Below, one piece after another: positions 21,783-32,930 of a stretch of DNA of 50,729 bases. Position numbers and translations under genes: made by a program. The stretch's first letter is position 1. Every line of letters starts with the position of its first letter. The notes below the pieces were generated by a model that was not told where the DNA came from, did no database searches, and saw only the letters and a program-made list of their open reading frames with translations. The stretch comes from Zygnema cylindricum. Its lineage: Eukaryota > Streptophyta > Zygnematophyceae > Zygnematales > Zygnemataceae. The stretch covers positions 1-50,729 of the forward strand of contig JBBHKE010002827.1 of NCBI GenBank assembly GCA_037447655.1, in the 5' to 3' direction.

Positions 21783-21990
21783 ATGTACTATTTTGTGCAA
21801 AATGACGTAGGCTCCGGTGCCCAGCAGAATGTTGATGTACTAAATTGTACATGATGACGTAATCGCCTACGCCCAACCAAAATGTAAAGTATATGTACAG
21901 TACAGTACTGTACTATACATGATCATGTAGGCTTTTTTGCGCCCAGCCAAAATGTACAATACATGTACTATTCTGTGCAGGATGACACCA
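21783..21990. promoter_or_regulatory. Promoter-proximal degenerate tandem repeat with TGACGTA motifs
   Basis: Four units beginning ATGTACTA or a variant (at about 21783, 21835, 21893 and 21963). Most continue through ATGACGTAGGC or a variant and GCCCAGCCAAAATGT. The array starts only 66 bases upstream of the rsmG ATG. TGACGT is the core of bZIP (TGA/CREB-type) sites; regulatory action is inference. A perfect palindrome ACAGTACTGT sits inside (around 21903). Confidence 0.55.
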
Positions 21991-22089
21991 AAAATGACGT
22001 CTACCAATATCAATTCAGCCTAACTTCCGGTTCCCGCTCTCACGTGTGTACCGTACATTACTGTAGTTGCCAGTTGCGATCGCTCTTTG

Positions 22090-22090
<1 letters not shown>

Positions 22091-22141
<51 letters not shown>
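22091..22141. repeat. (CT)n microsatellite
   Basis: About 25 uninterrupted CT dinucleotides, followed by a long pyrimidine-rich tract (22370-22740) on the + strand. It lies between divergent rsmG and PIN1 and may be promoter or leader sequence of either. Confidence 0.9.
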
Positions 22142-22146
<5 letters not shown>

Positions 22147-23894
22147 CTTCTTCACCTCTCCCCTCTCTTTTTTGTCCCGCTTCTTTGCTTTCAGCTGCCC
22201 GGAAAAGGGCCGTGTTGGGAATCGGTGACGTCACATCATCCGTCAGCACAACACAGGCGACAATTTGGTGCATGTTCTCTCCCATCCGACTTGTATGGAC
22301 TCCTGAAGGGATTCTTGTACGGATTCTTGTGAATTGAAGTCAGGGCCCTTAGGGTGTCTGGAAAATAAGAAGAATTGTTCGAAGAAAGTTTTAATATTGC
22401 ACTCTTGTCCTTTCTTTCTCACTCTCCCCAGTGTCGTCCCTTTTTTGCCTCCTCCTCCCTCTTTTTTTCCTTCGTCATACACTCATCCATATTCTTAATT
22501 TTATTCTTCTGTCCTTTTTTTTTGCTCTCTCCTTCTTCTTTTTCTCCCGCTGTCTCTTCATCTCTCTCACATTTCCCTTCGTCGTTCCCTGTTCTTCTCC
22601 AACCCTCACTCTCAACTTCTCGCCTCCTCTCCTTCTTCCTCCGCCTCTTTCCTCCCCCTCCACTTCCTCGCCTGCCTATCTTCCCCTCCCTTCTTCTGTC
22701 CTCATCTGTGACTCCTCAGGGTCTTTCGTACCGTCCTCAATAAAAGGACTTCGATCCTTCGTTACATTGTGCCTGAGCTTAAAGTTTGAAAGTGTGGCAT
22801 GTGTCACAAGTCACAGTGTCCACATTAATGTATGTGTGGTCCCGGAGTAGACTGTCTGAAGAATTAGGTTATCCACACTAATTTTGTTGTGGTTCAAGTT
22901 GCAAAAACATTGCAATCGTGCATACATCTTAGTAAATTTTGCGCTGTGAATTCACTCAACACTAAACTTTCTAAATCAATATAGTTTGAGTAGTTTACAG
23001 AATATTTAGAATGTATGTGTAGATCACATTTATGTAACATGTATATAATTAGTAATATATAATAATATAATCTAATATCTAATCTAATATAGGTTAATTT
23101 ATTAATGCCATGACCAAATTAATTAATAATTGTTTTACATTTGCTGCAGTTAGAAGATTAGTTAAAAAAGCTTGACTTTTGACTCTAAATTAAGTTTTAA
23201 ACCAGGTTCCACTATGTTTGTAAAGGCTACTAGCTTAAATGAGGAACGCAAATCAACAGTATGCGTTCAGGGTTGAGTGATATGGCGGCTCGCTTTCTGG
23301 TTATGTTATCGGTGTTGTCAATATCATATGTGTTTTAAGGTGAAAAGTGTCATTAACTTTTGCAGCAGTGGACAAATTTTACCAAATTCTAATTCCCGAG
23401 GGGAAATTTCCCACAATGATTGCACTATTTTGAAAAATTGATTCAAAGCTGAGCATTGCAGTCTTTGTCAGGAATTTGGGTGCATATTGAAGAGTGTGGA
23501 TATGTGTTGTGGTGTTATGGCTCCATATGGTTGAGGTTTTTAGATGGAGAATGCGTGTGAATGGGTGGATCCAATTGACTACCAAGAGTGTGAATTAGAA
23601 TGTCTCCAAAAAAGAACCTGTATGGGTATCAGCATGTCCACACTAATATCGGTGGATAGTGTCTTCCTTTATGATTTCTTTTGTTTTCATGCTCTTCTTG
23701 CTCATATGGTTCTGCAAGGAAACCTAAAAGCCACGCGTTTCATGGTTCTTGGATTGTAGGTTTGACCCAGACGACTTCTGTTACGAACCTTCAGTGGAGA
23801 AGACGTTCAAGGTAAAATACATCTTTTCAAGTTAAGCTTAATATTCTCCTGAGGAACAGGAGAAGTTTTTCAAGTTGAGCTCGGCTGTGAATCC
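22142..23894 (+). other. Upstream region of PIN1 with pyrimidine-rich tract
   Basis: 22370-22740 is almost all C and T; the rest is ordinary AT-rich DNA. Open frames in the tract are low complexity (Ser/Phe/Leu/Pro) and not believed. I could not identify a TATA box with confidence. A GT-type donor (TTCAAGGTAAAATAC, near 23810) could indicate an intron in the 5' leader. Confidence 0.4.
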
Positions 23895-24963
23895 ATGGCT
23901 TCTGAAGTTCGTGCTTCCCACCTTCTTATCAAGCATAAGGATTCGAGGCGTCCGGCTTCTTGGAAGGATCCTGAAGGGAGAGTGATAACTCAGACGACAA
24001 AGGAAGAGGCCATTGCAAAGTTGCAAAGATTAAGGGATGAGATTGTTAGTGGGAGAGCACAGTTTGCAGAACTCGCGAAGGTTGAATCGGATTGCAGTTC
24101 GGCTAAGAGAGGAGGAGATTTAGGTGAGTTCTCCTTTGGAACCCCACAATGGGATAACTAATAGCTGTTTTTGGGTTGTTGAGGGAGAGATGGAAACAAT
24201 CGTAGAATATCATTTTGTGTAAGGTCATCAATTCTGTCCGAAGTTGTGTTGGAAATAGTTTTAATGCCTTGAATGGATCCCATATCACAATGAAGCTTAC
24301 TCTCTTTTTGCTTTCGAGTGCCATTGTGATAGATAGTCTTTAAAAGGAAAATTTCAATCAAGAGTATTTGCACTTAACAGTTTTGTGACCCGTATCAGTG
24401 GCTCTGGTTGATGTCTGGGCCGTCCACATGCGCATAGAAATGCTTCGATATCATATGGAGTTTCAATTACGCATCACTGACTGCACCAATTTAGATCGTG
24501 GTATTCTGCTGTTTAGTGCCATCGTAGTGAACATTTTTTCAAAAAGGGAAGATTTCAATCAAAAGTATTTGCACAAAGTATTTGCAGAAGTAAGCTTTAT
24601 TTTCTTGGAGCTTCAAGTAACCGGAGTTTAGGTGGAATTTAGGTGGCATGTTCATGTACATTTTTGACAACACTGATCCACACTATTTCATGTGTGATGT
24701 GAGTTCCCCATTTGTGAGTGCATGTGTGAGATGAGAGCCTAAACCATGTATCTATGAGACATGTGATGTATATATCTACATAGGCCGATGTGGATTTTTG
24801 TTGCCTTACACGAACTCCATGTTGTCGTCCATTGACAGGACGGTTTGGCCCGGGACAAATGCAAAAGTCTTTTGAACGTGCGACTTATGCTCTCAGAGTG
24901 GGCGAGTTGAGTGGTATTGTGGAGAGTGACAGTGGTGTCCACATTATTCTTCGTACGGAGTAG
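23895..24963 (+). CDS. PIN1: Pin1-type parvulin peptidyl-prolyl isomerase
   Basis: Two exons, 23895-24123 and 24839-24963, joined in phase within a Gly codon ([10 protein letters not shown]); 117 aa, matching the roughly 119-aa plant Pin1. Like plant Pin1 and unlike animal Pin1 it has no WW domain. Visible active-site features: His9 in RASHLLIKH, the phosphate-binding basic loop SRR (17-19), Cys67 in [12 protein letters not shown], and Ser108/His111 in SDSGVHII. The SWKDPEG segment is characteristic of the plant form. It isomerises phospho-Ser/Thr-Pro bonds in the nucleus and cytosol and in plants influences flowering-time and auxin-transport regulators. All key residues are present, so it should be active. 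The 715-base intron is free of obvious mobile elements. Confidence 0.93.
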
Positions 24964-27006
24964 TATTCTGTAGTCAATGCGGGTAATACTAGCATGTGGA
25001 CCAACTGTGAAGTCAACTGTATTTTTCATTCACCAAAAAGATGTGTGAAGTTTCTGTGGAGGTACTTTTGCCTCGTCTGTCGATTATGTACATTGTTTAT
25101 TAGCATCTGTGGTTTTACGAGAGTACCTCTGCTTCTCCAGTATTCTATTTTCTATCCTTAATGAGAATGTAAAGGATGTGGGTTTGCGAAGCTCCAGAGC
25201 TGTTTGGTGTCTGTATTTGTATGTGTAATCATTGATTTTTGTCTCGGTTTATGTTTTGCTAACACGACCAATCTGCGTTAGTATATTTCAAGTTATCTAT
25301 CTGCATGAGCATATGTGAATCATTGTCTTCTGTCAGTTTTTCATCAATCAATTGTTTACATTACCGCAGAGCTTTTTTCCTATACAATTTATGTACATTT
25401 AGTTACCTGACGTCTTGAAATAGGCATGGTGAGTATTATACATCAATGACATTTGGCTTTTGCCACAATTAAGGCAATTACACTATCGAAGTTTTCCCTC
25501 GTGAGGATAATTAGTACAATTCGTACGGTTGTTGGGTTAATGTTATGTACGGTTTACCCTGAAGCTGTACAATCAACATTAGGGAAAATTTGTTCCATGT
25601 AACTTACCCTAACATGTTTTTTGGCACTTTAGATGGAATTGGAACCGAAGCAGTTTTTGATTGGCTAGAAAACCTTGAAGCTTGTTGACGTCATTTTTTG
25701 AAAGCAAATATTTGCTGCACCGATTTCTTTAGTACTCTTGCAACTAACAGTTTCAGGTCACTTAGCTACACATAATATCGAAATGTAAGATCTGGAAGCC
25801 CTACAAAAAAATATATGCAGTTGTTTAAAGAGATATTGTTGGAGCACCAAAAGCTGTATCTATGTGAACTCGATTTCTTTTCCCGCCTGATGATTATGTG
25901 CTAGTCCTACAGGTCGAGTGAATTTCTTTTGGAGAATTTTCAAACCATAGACTTTCTAATACCAGTTATTAACCAAAGCATAGTATCATCATAAATGCCG
26001 ATTGTAACTTTTTAAGATAATTACATGAGCAAAAAAATTAACGCAACTACTGGGAGACGACTGGTGTACGGTCAGCGATAATAGCAGTATTCCATTGAAT
26101 TTACTTGCAGTGGCTCCAGCGCATAACTAAAAAAAACAATAAAAAAATCTCCAGTTTTGGTGTTTTTGGATTGTTTTTCTGCCATCAAATATGCTAGCAA
26201 CTGTACATTTTAGAACAAGTACATTTCCATACATACCATCATTGCAGACATCACAAGGTTTGCATGTACAATTGGCATTTTGGACTGTTACCTGCACCAG
26301 TACAAATTTACTGACAATACTTTATTGGAGTTGGCCATAACTCTATTTTTCACTTGTTTAAACATAGGGTAATCACACAGTACAGGTTACTACGAAATTC
26401 ACAAGAACCATACAGAAAAGTTCACAAATTTTACACATATGAGTGCTAACACTGGCCAGTAGCACTAGTAATCGTATGTAATAACTAAGTTAGGGACTCC
26501 ACAGATTCCTTTTAACCTGTTAGTGACGTGATCGCTCTGAGCACAAACGATCAAAGTTGTGCAACAGTGAAATTTGATTGCATATCAAATAGGGACGAGA
26601 ATGGGCACATTATGGAAGAAAGGAAAGGAACATCAACATAACAGATTTGTACCACTGATGCCAAACTGCCGCAACGATCAACAAATATTTGATCAACAAA
26701 TATTCGATCAACAAAAATTCGATCTAAAACACTTTTTCTAGCATTCGGAATTTGAACAGATCTCCTCAGAGATGCTTTAGTCTCCTCAAAACAAAAAAAA
26801 AAAATCCTGAGATCTAAAACGCCTCCATACCGCGTTAAACCAATCACTCCCTCTGACGGATCGGCGAGCTAAAAACGTGACATCCGAGTATAAAGGGCAC
26901 ATGGACCTCCCTTTGAGTGCATGACACAAAAACCACAGTGATGACTGCCTAGAAAGATCCTAAAAACTCCTAAAAAAGCCTTAAAAACCCAGCAAATCAT
27001 TAATGC
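24964..27006. other. Intergenic region between PIN1 and the membrane-protein gene
   Basis: Convergent intergenic DNA. It holds the dispersed TACCCT-type repeat at 25480-25610 and a short tandem repeat GATCAACAAATATTC (about three copies, 26676-26725). No supported gene seen. Confidence 0.55.
26676..26725. repeat. 15-base tandem repeat, about three copies
   Basis: GATCAACAAATATTT, GATCAACAAATATTC, GATCAACAAAAATTC in a row. Confidence 0.9.
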
Positions 27007-30000
27007 TCATAGCTGCTTGTGATTATACATGCACGAGCGTAAGTTGGCGATATCTCGAGCCGAGCTCTTCATCGTTGACTCCACATAGTATACAGCTCCT
27101 ACATACCTGTTGGAAACGCAGTCAAAAAAGTACAAAAAATTAACTCCGATAAGGACAATACTCCCATGCGAGAACAAAAAGGAGCAGGTAATGAGATAAA
27201 TGATGCACAAACTTGAACAAAAATTGCTCCTCTCAAGTGGGCAAAGGCTTAAAAAACTCACACTAATGTGGTGAAGGGCAACCAACACACACGCTTAAAA
27301 GACGATTTAGACAACCTGACAAAAAAAAAATAACCAACAGGAAATCCTCAGATACTTGCATCGATCAATTCTCAAGAAAAACGCAAACACCACATCAGTC
27401 ACCATTTTCTTCTAACCAATGAGTCTTCCCACACATATGTTAGAGGAGGACGTCTCCTAATCTCAATCGTGGAGACTCGATTACAGAACTCACAATCGTC
27501 TTTCCCAATCGTATACTTGACACCGGTGTGCCCATCCACTCTAATTGCCTACCCATACTGTGCTTACAACAGCATGTCACAAAAAATCTCACCTGTCGGT
27601 TAAAAAAAAAACAGAGAACAAAACAAAAAAAAAGTAGTAGCAAGGCCAGAGTGACCGGTGAGCTGGTTGGTGCAGCAGTTTCCAGGAACAAGAGACAGAG
27701 GAAAAGCAAGACAGAGAGAAGAGGAACATGGCGAGGGAAAAGGAGAGGGATGGAGATGGAGGGGAACACGCAGGGGAGGGAGAGTATGAGACCAAGACAG
27801 AGGAGGAAACGGAGGGAGGAGGGAGGAGAAGAGGGACAAGGGCAAGAACTCGGCTAAGAAGAGCGGGAGGAGAGGAGGGAGAGGGCGACTCACAGAAGGA
27901 TGTTATGTATCCAGAAGAGGCACAGCAGTCCTGAGACTAGTGCTGCTATTCGCATAACGCGTGGCTGTGGTCCTCTCAGAAGGGCCGCCAGCAGCAGGAG
28001 GAGAGTGCCCGACGACACCACATCTGCCAGTCGGAAGGATGTGACATGTGCCACGTGTCACCTCACACGTGAACTGTTGTGACACAGGCCATGTGACACC
28101 TGACACGTGACATGCTACTTGTGACACTTGACATAAGACATGTAACATGTGACATGTGATACGTGACATGGGACAGTTAACTCCAAACTCAATATTTAGA
28201 GAACGGCCATCATACAGGCCACATAACACAATCAAGAATAGACCATACTTCTTGTAAATACTAGTCCATCTAGGCTGATTACAATCTGGTGTAGCTTTCA
28301 ACCAGACTGAGATTCATGATCCACGTTACACTGTTAAGGACGATATAAATGAGGTGAAGGCCTGCTTTGCAAAGGGCAAGAGAGCCTAAAAGCGATCCTG
28401 GACTTCGGAGGATTTATAAAGCATGTACGGTGTCCTAATAAAGAGATAGAGAAAGGGGGGGAGAGGTATACCTGCGGAAACAATATAAGAAGATGGAATC
28501 ACCCCTTGGAATTCTGAATAGTAGCTCTGCAACCCACAACTATCATTGTGTCACAAGAAGCAAATGAAACATAAAATGAAAGCAGTTTTTAAAACTTTCA
28601 AAACCCTCCAACCAACTCATTTTGCACAGAATTATATTTGCATTCAAGACACTCCAAAACTAGACATTCTTTCATCTCCGAGGCAAAGAAAGTAAAAGCT
28701 AAAAAATATTGCAAGAATGTCAAATGTCAAGGTTTGTCAGCTTACTAACAGCAATGCATAAATGCACATTGTTATTGAATTTGTCAACACTCTCTATCCA
28801 GGGCTTCCTCCAGAACGGAGAAAACCCTAAAAACGGAACGGGGCATTTGTTTCAAAAAAACTCTACTGATATAAACCCCACACTAATAATTTCTTTAGTC
28901 TAATAACGATGCACAGTGTACCAATTATGCTTCTCGGCTATGGTTACGTAAGGAAGGGATGCTAGTAGTCATATCACACATCATTTTACTTTGTGTTTAA
29001 AGAACCATGGTGAAGTCTCCAAATAAACGAAAAGAGAGTTTTAGACTACTAAAGTCCATCCTTAATATAAATGAAAAGATAAACGAACATATTACTTCGG
29101 AACCAGAGATGAGCACTGCTCCCTAGTAGGTGAGGTGGAGTAGTGTTTGCCCAGATGATGAGAAAGGCACAAACACATGGGACCGTATTTTTTCCATAAA
29201 AAACTACTTAGTAAAAAGACACCTCAATTTGACATGTGATGATGAGTTTGTATAAATGCATTGGTCAAGGGACATACAGAGCCTAAAAACATTTACATGT
29301 TTGTTTTGTCTTTGAATAAGATTTTGCAATGTGCCACTTTTGCATACCTTTCAATGTACATTGCTCAAAATTAAAATGGATTGTCTACACCGCCCATCAG
29401 TATTAAGGTAATATACCCCAACTCGGTCGCAACTTTTTTTGGCCAAAAATCATAAAATAGTGTTAACAACACTAATTGAGAGAGTGGACTACAAAACGCC
29501 ACATCTCCATACACTAAATTAGTATTATACATTTTGAATATGCATTTACACTAATAATTCCTTTAATAACGACAGGTCGTGTTGTAACCAGAAGCACATG
29601 TCCAAAGAATGACTTTTGTGAGGCTATGCAATTGGCTGTCTCAACTGATCAAATGCAGGAAGGGCTTTAGGGCTTTAACTATAATTAAGCAAGCCAACAT
29701 ATCCACTTAAGTCTTTGGACATTCCTAAGAAAGTCTATTCCTAAGTCTTCGCTTAGCCTTTGTTCTAAGTGTGTTGAACAAAGTGTGCAGTGAGCAAAGT
29801 ACTGTTTCAGAAATGCAATGCGAAAACAGACAGCAATACTTAGAAACATCCTGAAAGACACATTGAAAAAACCAAACCCCAATATCCGAACAAAAATGAT
29901 TCAATACTGAAAGACATTTAACCTGAAAACTGAATTATCTTGAAATTAATACGAATGAATTATACAAGACGTGGTAGTTTGTAAGAACTGATTATTTCTT

Positions 30001-30984
30001 AAAGATCTAAAAGAATCATTGATAGAAAATTCCCGAAGTAAATAGGCAGGTACATATACACCACAACGCTAATTGTTGCATGATCCACTCAACTTCGAGA
30101 ATCAAAAAGAACGTTTTCCATTTGGACATGACCCACATACGAGGAACATGACACATACAGGCCCACATGAGAAAGTCAAACATGGAGAGCCGTACGAATC
30201 GAATGAAGAAAGCCTCCCAACTCAAATACCACGGCACTCCATTGCACCATACACTTCCTTAGGAAAAAGAATTTGGAGCCTAAATTTGATATATCCAGAG
30301 GAATCCAAAGGACTGTTTCAAGAAACACTACCCTATCAGATAATTTCACAGAAAAAGGGGGCAACGGAGCCAAACCGTTAGCCAAGGATAAAATTGCTGA
30401 CGATAGGCCGAGAAAGCATAGAATACGCTCAATGCAAGTGTGAGAACGGAAAAGCAACCCTGCATCCGCAGCCAAGTAAAACCAGTCAACTCAAGGGAAA
30501 AAAAATCAGCTCAACTCAACTCAGGTCAACCCAGGTCAACTAAGGTCAAGTCAAGTCAAGCCAAGTCAAGTCAAGTCCAGTCAATTCAAGTCGAGCAGAG
30601 CCGAAAATACACATTCAAAATAAGCCGAGCCAAGCTAAAGCATCTTACAGCAGTGTAAACAAAAATAAACCAAGCAAAAGTCGGTTACAGGGAAAAAAAC
30701 AGTCAAAAGTCACGTTAACTCAGATGGGGTCAAGGTGAAAAACCTCCTTACCCGCCATGTCCGCATGGCCCGAACATTGGCATCCTCAAAAGATTGGACG
30801 AGACGCTCCTGCTCTGTAGCCAGTGGCATGAAAGAGACTCATTATCAGAAAGGCCGAGTGAAGACAAACGAAACGACGCACGTGTGAAGGAAGAGAAGCG
30901 ACGCCTACCGTCCTGGTCCAGCAGCAGGTCATCGCTGGATGGACGAGGGGCTGGCATTGGCCCCGCAGAGCCACGTCGCTTCAT
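27007..30984 (-). CDS. Small multi-pass membrane protein, family not identified
   Basis: Six minus-strand exons joined by phase: 30984-30909, 30813-30752, 28526-28472, 28023-27894, 27540-27494, 27143-27007; 168 aa. Every junction uses AG/GT and keeps the frame. Order: a basic, Pro/Ser-rich start (MKRRGSAGP, PAPRPSSDDLLLDQ); an amphipathic segment (EQERLVQSFEDANVRAMRTW); an extra-membrane stretch (SYYSEFQGVIPSSYIVSA); two hydrophobic segments (SSGTLLLLLAALLRG and RIAALVSGLLCLFWIHNIL); VDGHTGVKYTIGKDD; an aromatic stretch; and a soluble end (YYVESTMKSSARDI). The 2.2-kb intron 2 could hide another exon, and the last acceptor has a poor pyrimidine tract. Upstream in-frame ATGs exist, so the N-terminus is uncertain. 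I do not recognise the family. Introns carry GA-rich and TGACA-type repeats. Confidence 0.55.
27600..27890. repeat. GA-rich tract inside an intron of the membrane-protein gene
   Basis: The + strand is almost all A and G (GAGGAGGGAG and similar), giving long polypyrimidine on the transcribed strand ahead of the next acceptor. Open frames in both directions are low complexity. Confidence 0.8.
28039..28178. repeat. Degenerate ACATGTGACA tandem array
   Basis: About a dozen ten-base units, variants of ACATGTGACA/ACACGTGACA, some separated by a few bases. The array lies in an intron immediately upstream (in gene sense) of the acceptor at 28024. Many units contain the ACGTG/CATGTG core of bZIP/bHLH sites. 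Confidence 0.75.
29386..29583. mobile_element. Decayed TIR element of the CACCGYG family (intronic)
   Basis: Left end CACCGCCCATCAGTATTAAGG and right end TTAATAACGACAGGTCGTGTTG, with internal ACACTAATTGAG/ACACTAATAATTCC words seen in other members. It lies in the long intron 2 of the membrane-protein gene. A lone right end of the same family is at about 28898-28920. Confidence 0.5.
30482..30605. repeat. GTCAA pentamer array
   Basis: Over 15 mostly tandem copies of GTCAA/GTCAAG with substitutions (AGTCAAGTCAAGCCAAGTCA). Intronic in the membrane-protein gene. Confidence 0.85.
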
Positions 30985-31121
30985 AACATGCTGCCACGTG
31001 GCACTCAGCCACCCGCTACGGTTGGCAGCTACCTGCATCCAACAGGACGTCCACAACTCCCTGCATTCACCGGCTCGCCTGCAGTGATGCGGAATACGAA
31101 TTCACGATTCCATAACAGCTA

Positions 31122-31345
31122 CACCTTGAATCGTTATTAGCGTTGAGAACGCTATATCGGCGCCCCCAATATTTTAGGGTTTTACATGAAATAGAATTAA
31201 TAACACTATTTTTTTTCTATGTTAATTAAGGTTCAAGTAAATTAGCGTTAATAATTCTAATTTAAGCTTTCTTGAATAGTGTGGTGTACGGACGTATTAG
31301 TCCGTACACAATGGTACACCGTGAATCGTAATTAGAGTAATGAAA
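31122..31345. mobile_element. Relics of two CACCGTG-family elements
   Basis: CACCTTGAATCGTTATTAGCG at 31122 and CACCGTGAATCGTAATTAGAG at about 31315 are two left ends in the same orientation. No complete element can be delimited. The CGCTATATCGGCGCCCC phrase following the first is shared with the element at 2433. Confidence 0.5.
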
Positions 31346-31617
31346 AAATTAGAGTAAAAAAACCATAGTTGTTCACGGCGATTAGTGCGAACGTACCGTA
31401 CGCGACGAATTATACGTAACAAACGCATTGAACCTTTTGATCAAATCGTAAAAAATCGTTAATGAATTTCCTTCCGTACTATTCCGTACATAAAAAAACA
31501 AAAAACTATTATATATAACGCAGTGTGCAAGTCTTTTCAGTTAAATGAGCGGTAAAACAATAAACCCTTTATATTTTTATCACACACATCACCGCTATCG
31601 AAACTTCTTCACCAACC

Positions 31618-31690
31618 GGTAGTCCAGACGTCCACCTTAGGTTACTATGAGCATATGACGTACCCAGGTTCGAATGTCACAAAGGTAAAA
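31618..31690 (+). repeat. Possible tRNA-derived SINE head
   Basis: TAGTCCAGACG (fits the pol III A box TRGYNNARNNG) is followed about 43 bases later by GGTTCGAAT (fits the B box). No cloverleaf with acceptor stem is apparent, so it is not a tRNA gene. Body and tail of a SINE could not be delimited. Confidence 0.35.
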
Positions 31691-32430
31691 TTTTGTAAAA
31701 TTTCGTCTGTCCGAGCCTATCTGACAGACAGACATGGCCGCCTTCTGTCTGCCTTCTTTCTCTATCTCGCAGACAGCGCATTACTCCAAAAAAAAAAATA
31801 CAGACCAAGAACTAATGACATTTACCCACTCCTCTCCTCGATTTCTAGGCATGATTGCTTTTGTCGAAGTCCGGAGGCGAGGATAGTCAAAAGCTTGGGA
31901 GGGAGGAGGGTAGGATATGGGGAAGCGGCTTCCTCGCGGTTTCGTTTTCAATGTTCCATGGCGTCTTCTTTCAAAAAAAATTGAAGAAGACGCCTGTACA
32001 AATTTCAAATTGAACGCGCGAAATTATGGTGACGTTCAACGTCTCTTTTCGAAAATGTCCGTACATTTTCGATTCTAAAACGTACAACTTCCGTGGTATT
32101 TCTGTTCAGTTCACTGAACAGAAAGTACCAATAACTACGACGCAATATGTCGCATAGTGTGTCTCTTACTACAATGTAATTGTTTTTGCAATTTTTTAAT
32201 TTACTTCATTGTGAAGTAAGTATGCCAAAACGATGTAAAACACAACCATTTTATAAACCACGGTTTTATTTTTGCAATATATGAGTATGTGTAAGAGAGA
32301 TGGTTTGTCATGCTTAATCTGTTACCGTGTATTTGTTATTCACCCGTGGGAAACACGATGTTGTAACTGGTGAACAGATTCTTAGTTTTTACCTTTGATA
32401 CACAAAGCATATTTTTTGCGTTATTGATTT
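31691..32430. other. Intergenic DNA, no gene seen
   Basis: Contains short GTAC-rich and GACAGACAGA simple stretches and short inverted words (TTCAGTTCACTGAA at about 32106-32119). Open frames are short, overlapping and without family features. Confidence 0.5.
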
Positions 32431-32431
32431 T

Positions 32432-32930
32432 AGGCGACGAGCCCGTGTTAACGCTGATCCGTGTCGCACCAATGGCATGGACTATTTCATTGTGATTTGA
32501 TTAGCGTTGACATTTTCTCATTGCTGGTGGGATTTTCAGCGATGACATTGCCTCATAGCCGAAGGATTTTTTAGGAATGACACAACGTCCTCACTGCTTT
32601 TTAATTAGACGACGATATTGCTTTATTGTTGATTTACAGTTCAGCGGCGACACACTTATGTCGCCGGTTGGTCAGTTAAGTCTGTAACATGAATCATAAC
32701 TTGTTTATAATCCAGCGACAAAAATGCCTCGTCGCTGGTCGGTCATCATCCATGACAAAAGATAAAAAAATCAATATTCCATTGGTTTATAATCCAGCGA
32801 CGAAAATGTCTCGTCGCTGGTGGGTCATCATCCATGACCAAAGATAAAAAAATCAATATTCCATTGGTTTATAATCCAGCGACGAAAATGCCTCGTCGCT
32901 GGGTTATCATCATCCACGACAAAAGAAAAT
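32432..32930. repeat. 82-bp palindromic tandem repeat with degenerate flank
   Basis: Three 82-base units (hairpins at 32712-32738, 32794-32820 and 32876-32902). Each carries CCAGCGAC (7-8 bp arm), a short AAAATG spacer and GTCGCTGG, followed by a TCATCATCCATGAC and AAAATCAATATTCCATTGG spacer. Upstream (32432-32700) more diverged relatives appear (TTTCAGCGATGACATTGCCT, GCGACACACTTATGTCGC). So a young array grows out of an older one. Confidence 0.85.

Noticed and set aside
22375-22850. 122- and 139-codon ORFs in the pyrimidine-rich tract
   Set aside because: Low-complexity Ser/Phe/Leu/Pro from CT-rich DNA; overlapping frames; no domain.
30016-30475. Hydrophobic minus-strand ORFs as extra exons of the membrane-protein gene
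   Set aside because: No splice-site pair joins them in phase with the neighbouring exons, and exons 2 and 3 already join in phase without them.
32712-32902. Regular palindromic repeats with spacers, CRISPR-like at first sight
   Set aside because: Spacers are repeated along with the palindromes (period 82, whole unit conserved), only three units, eukaryotic context, no cas genes.
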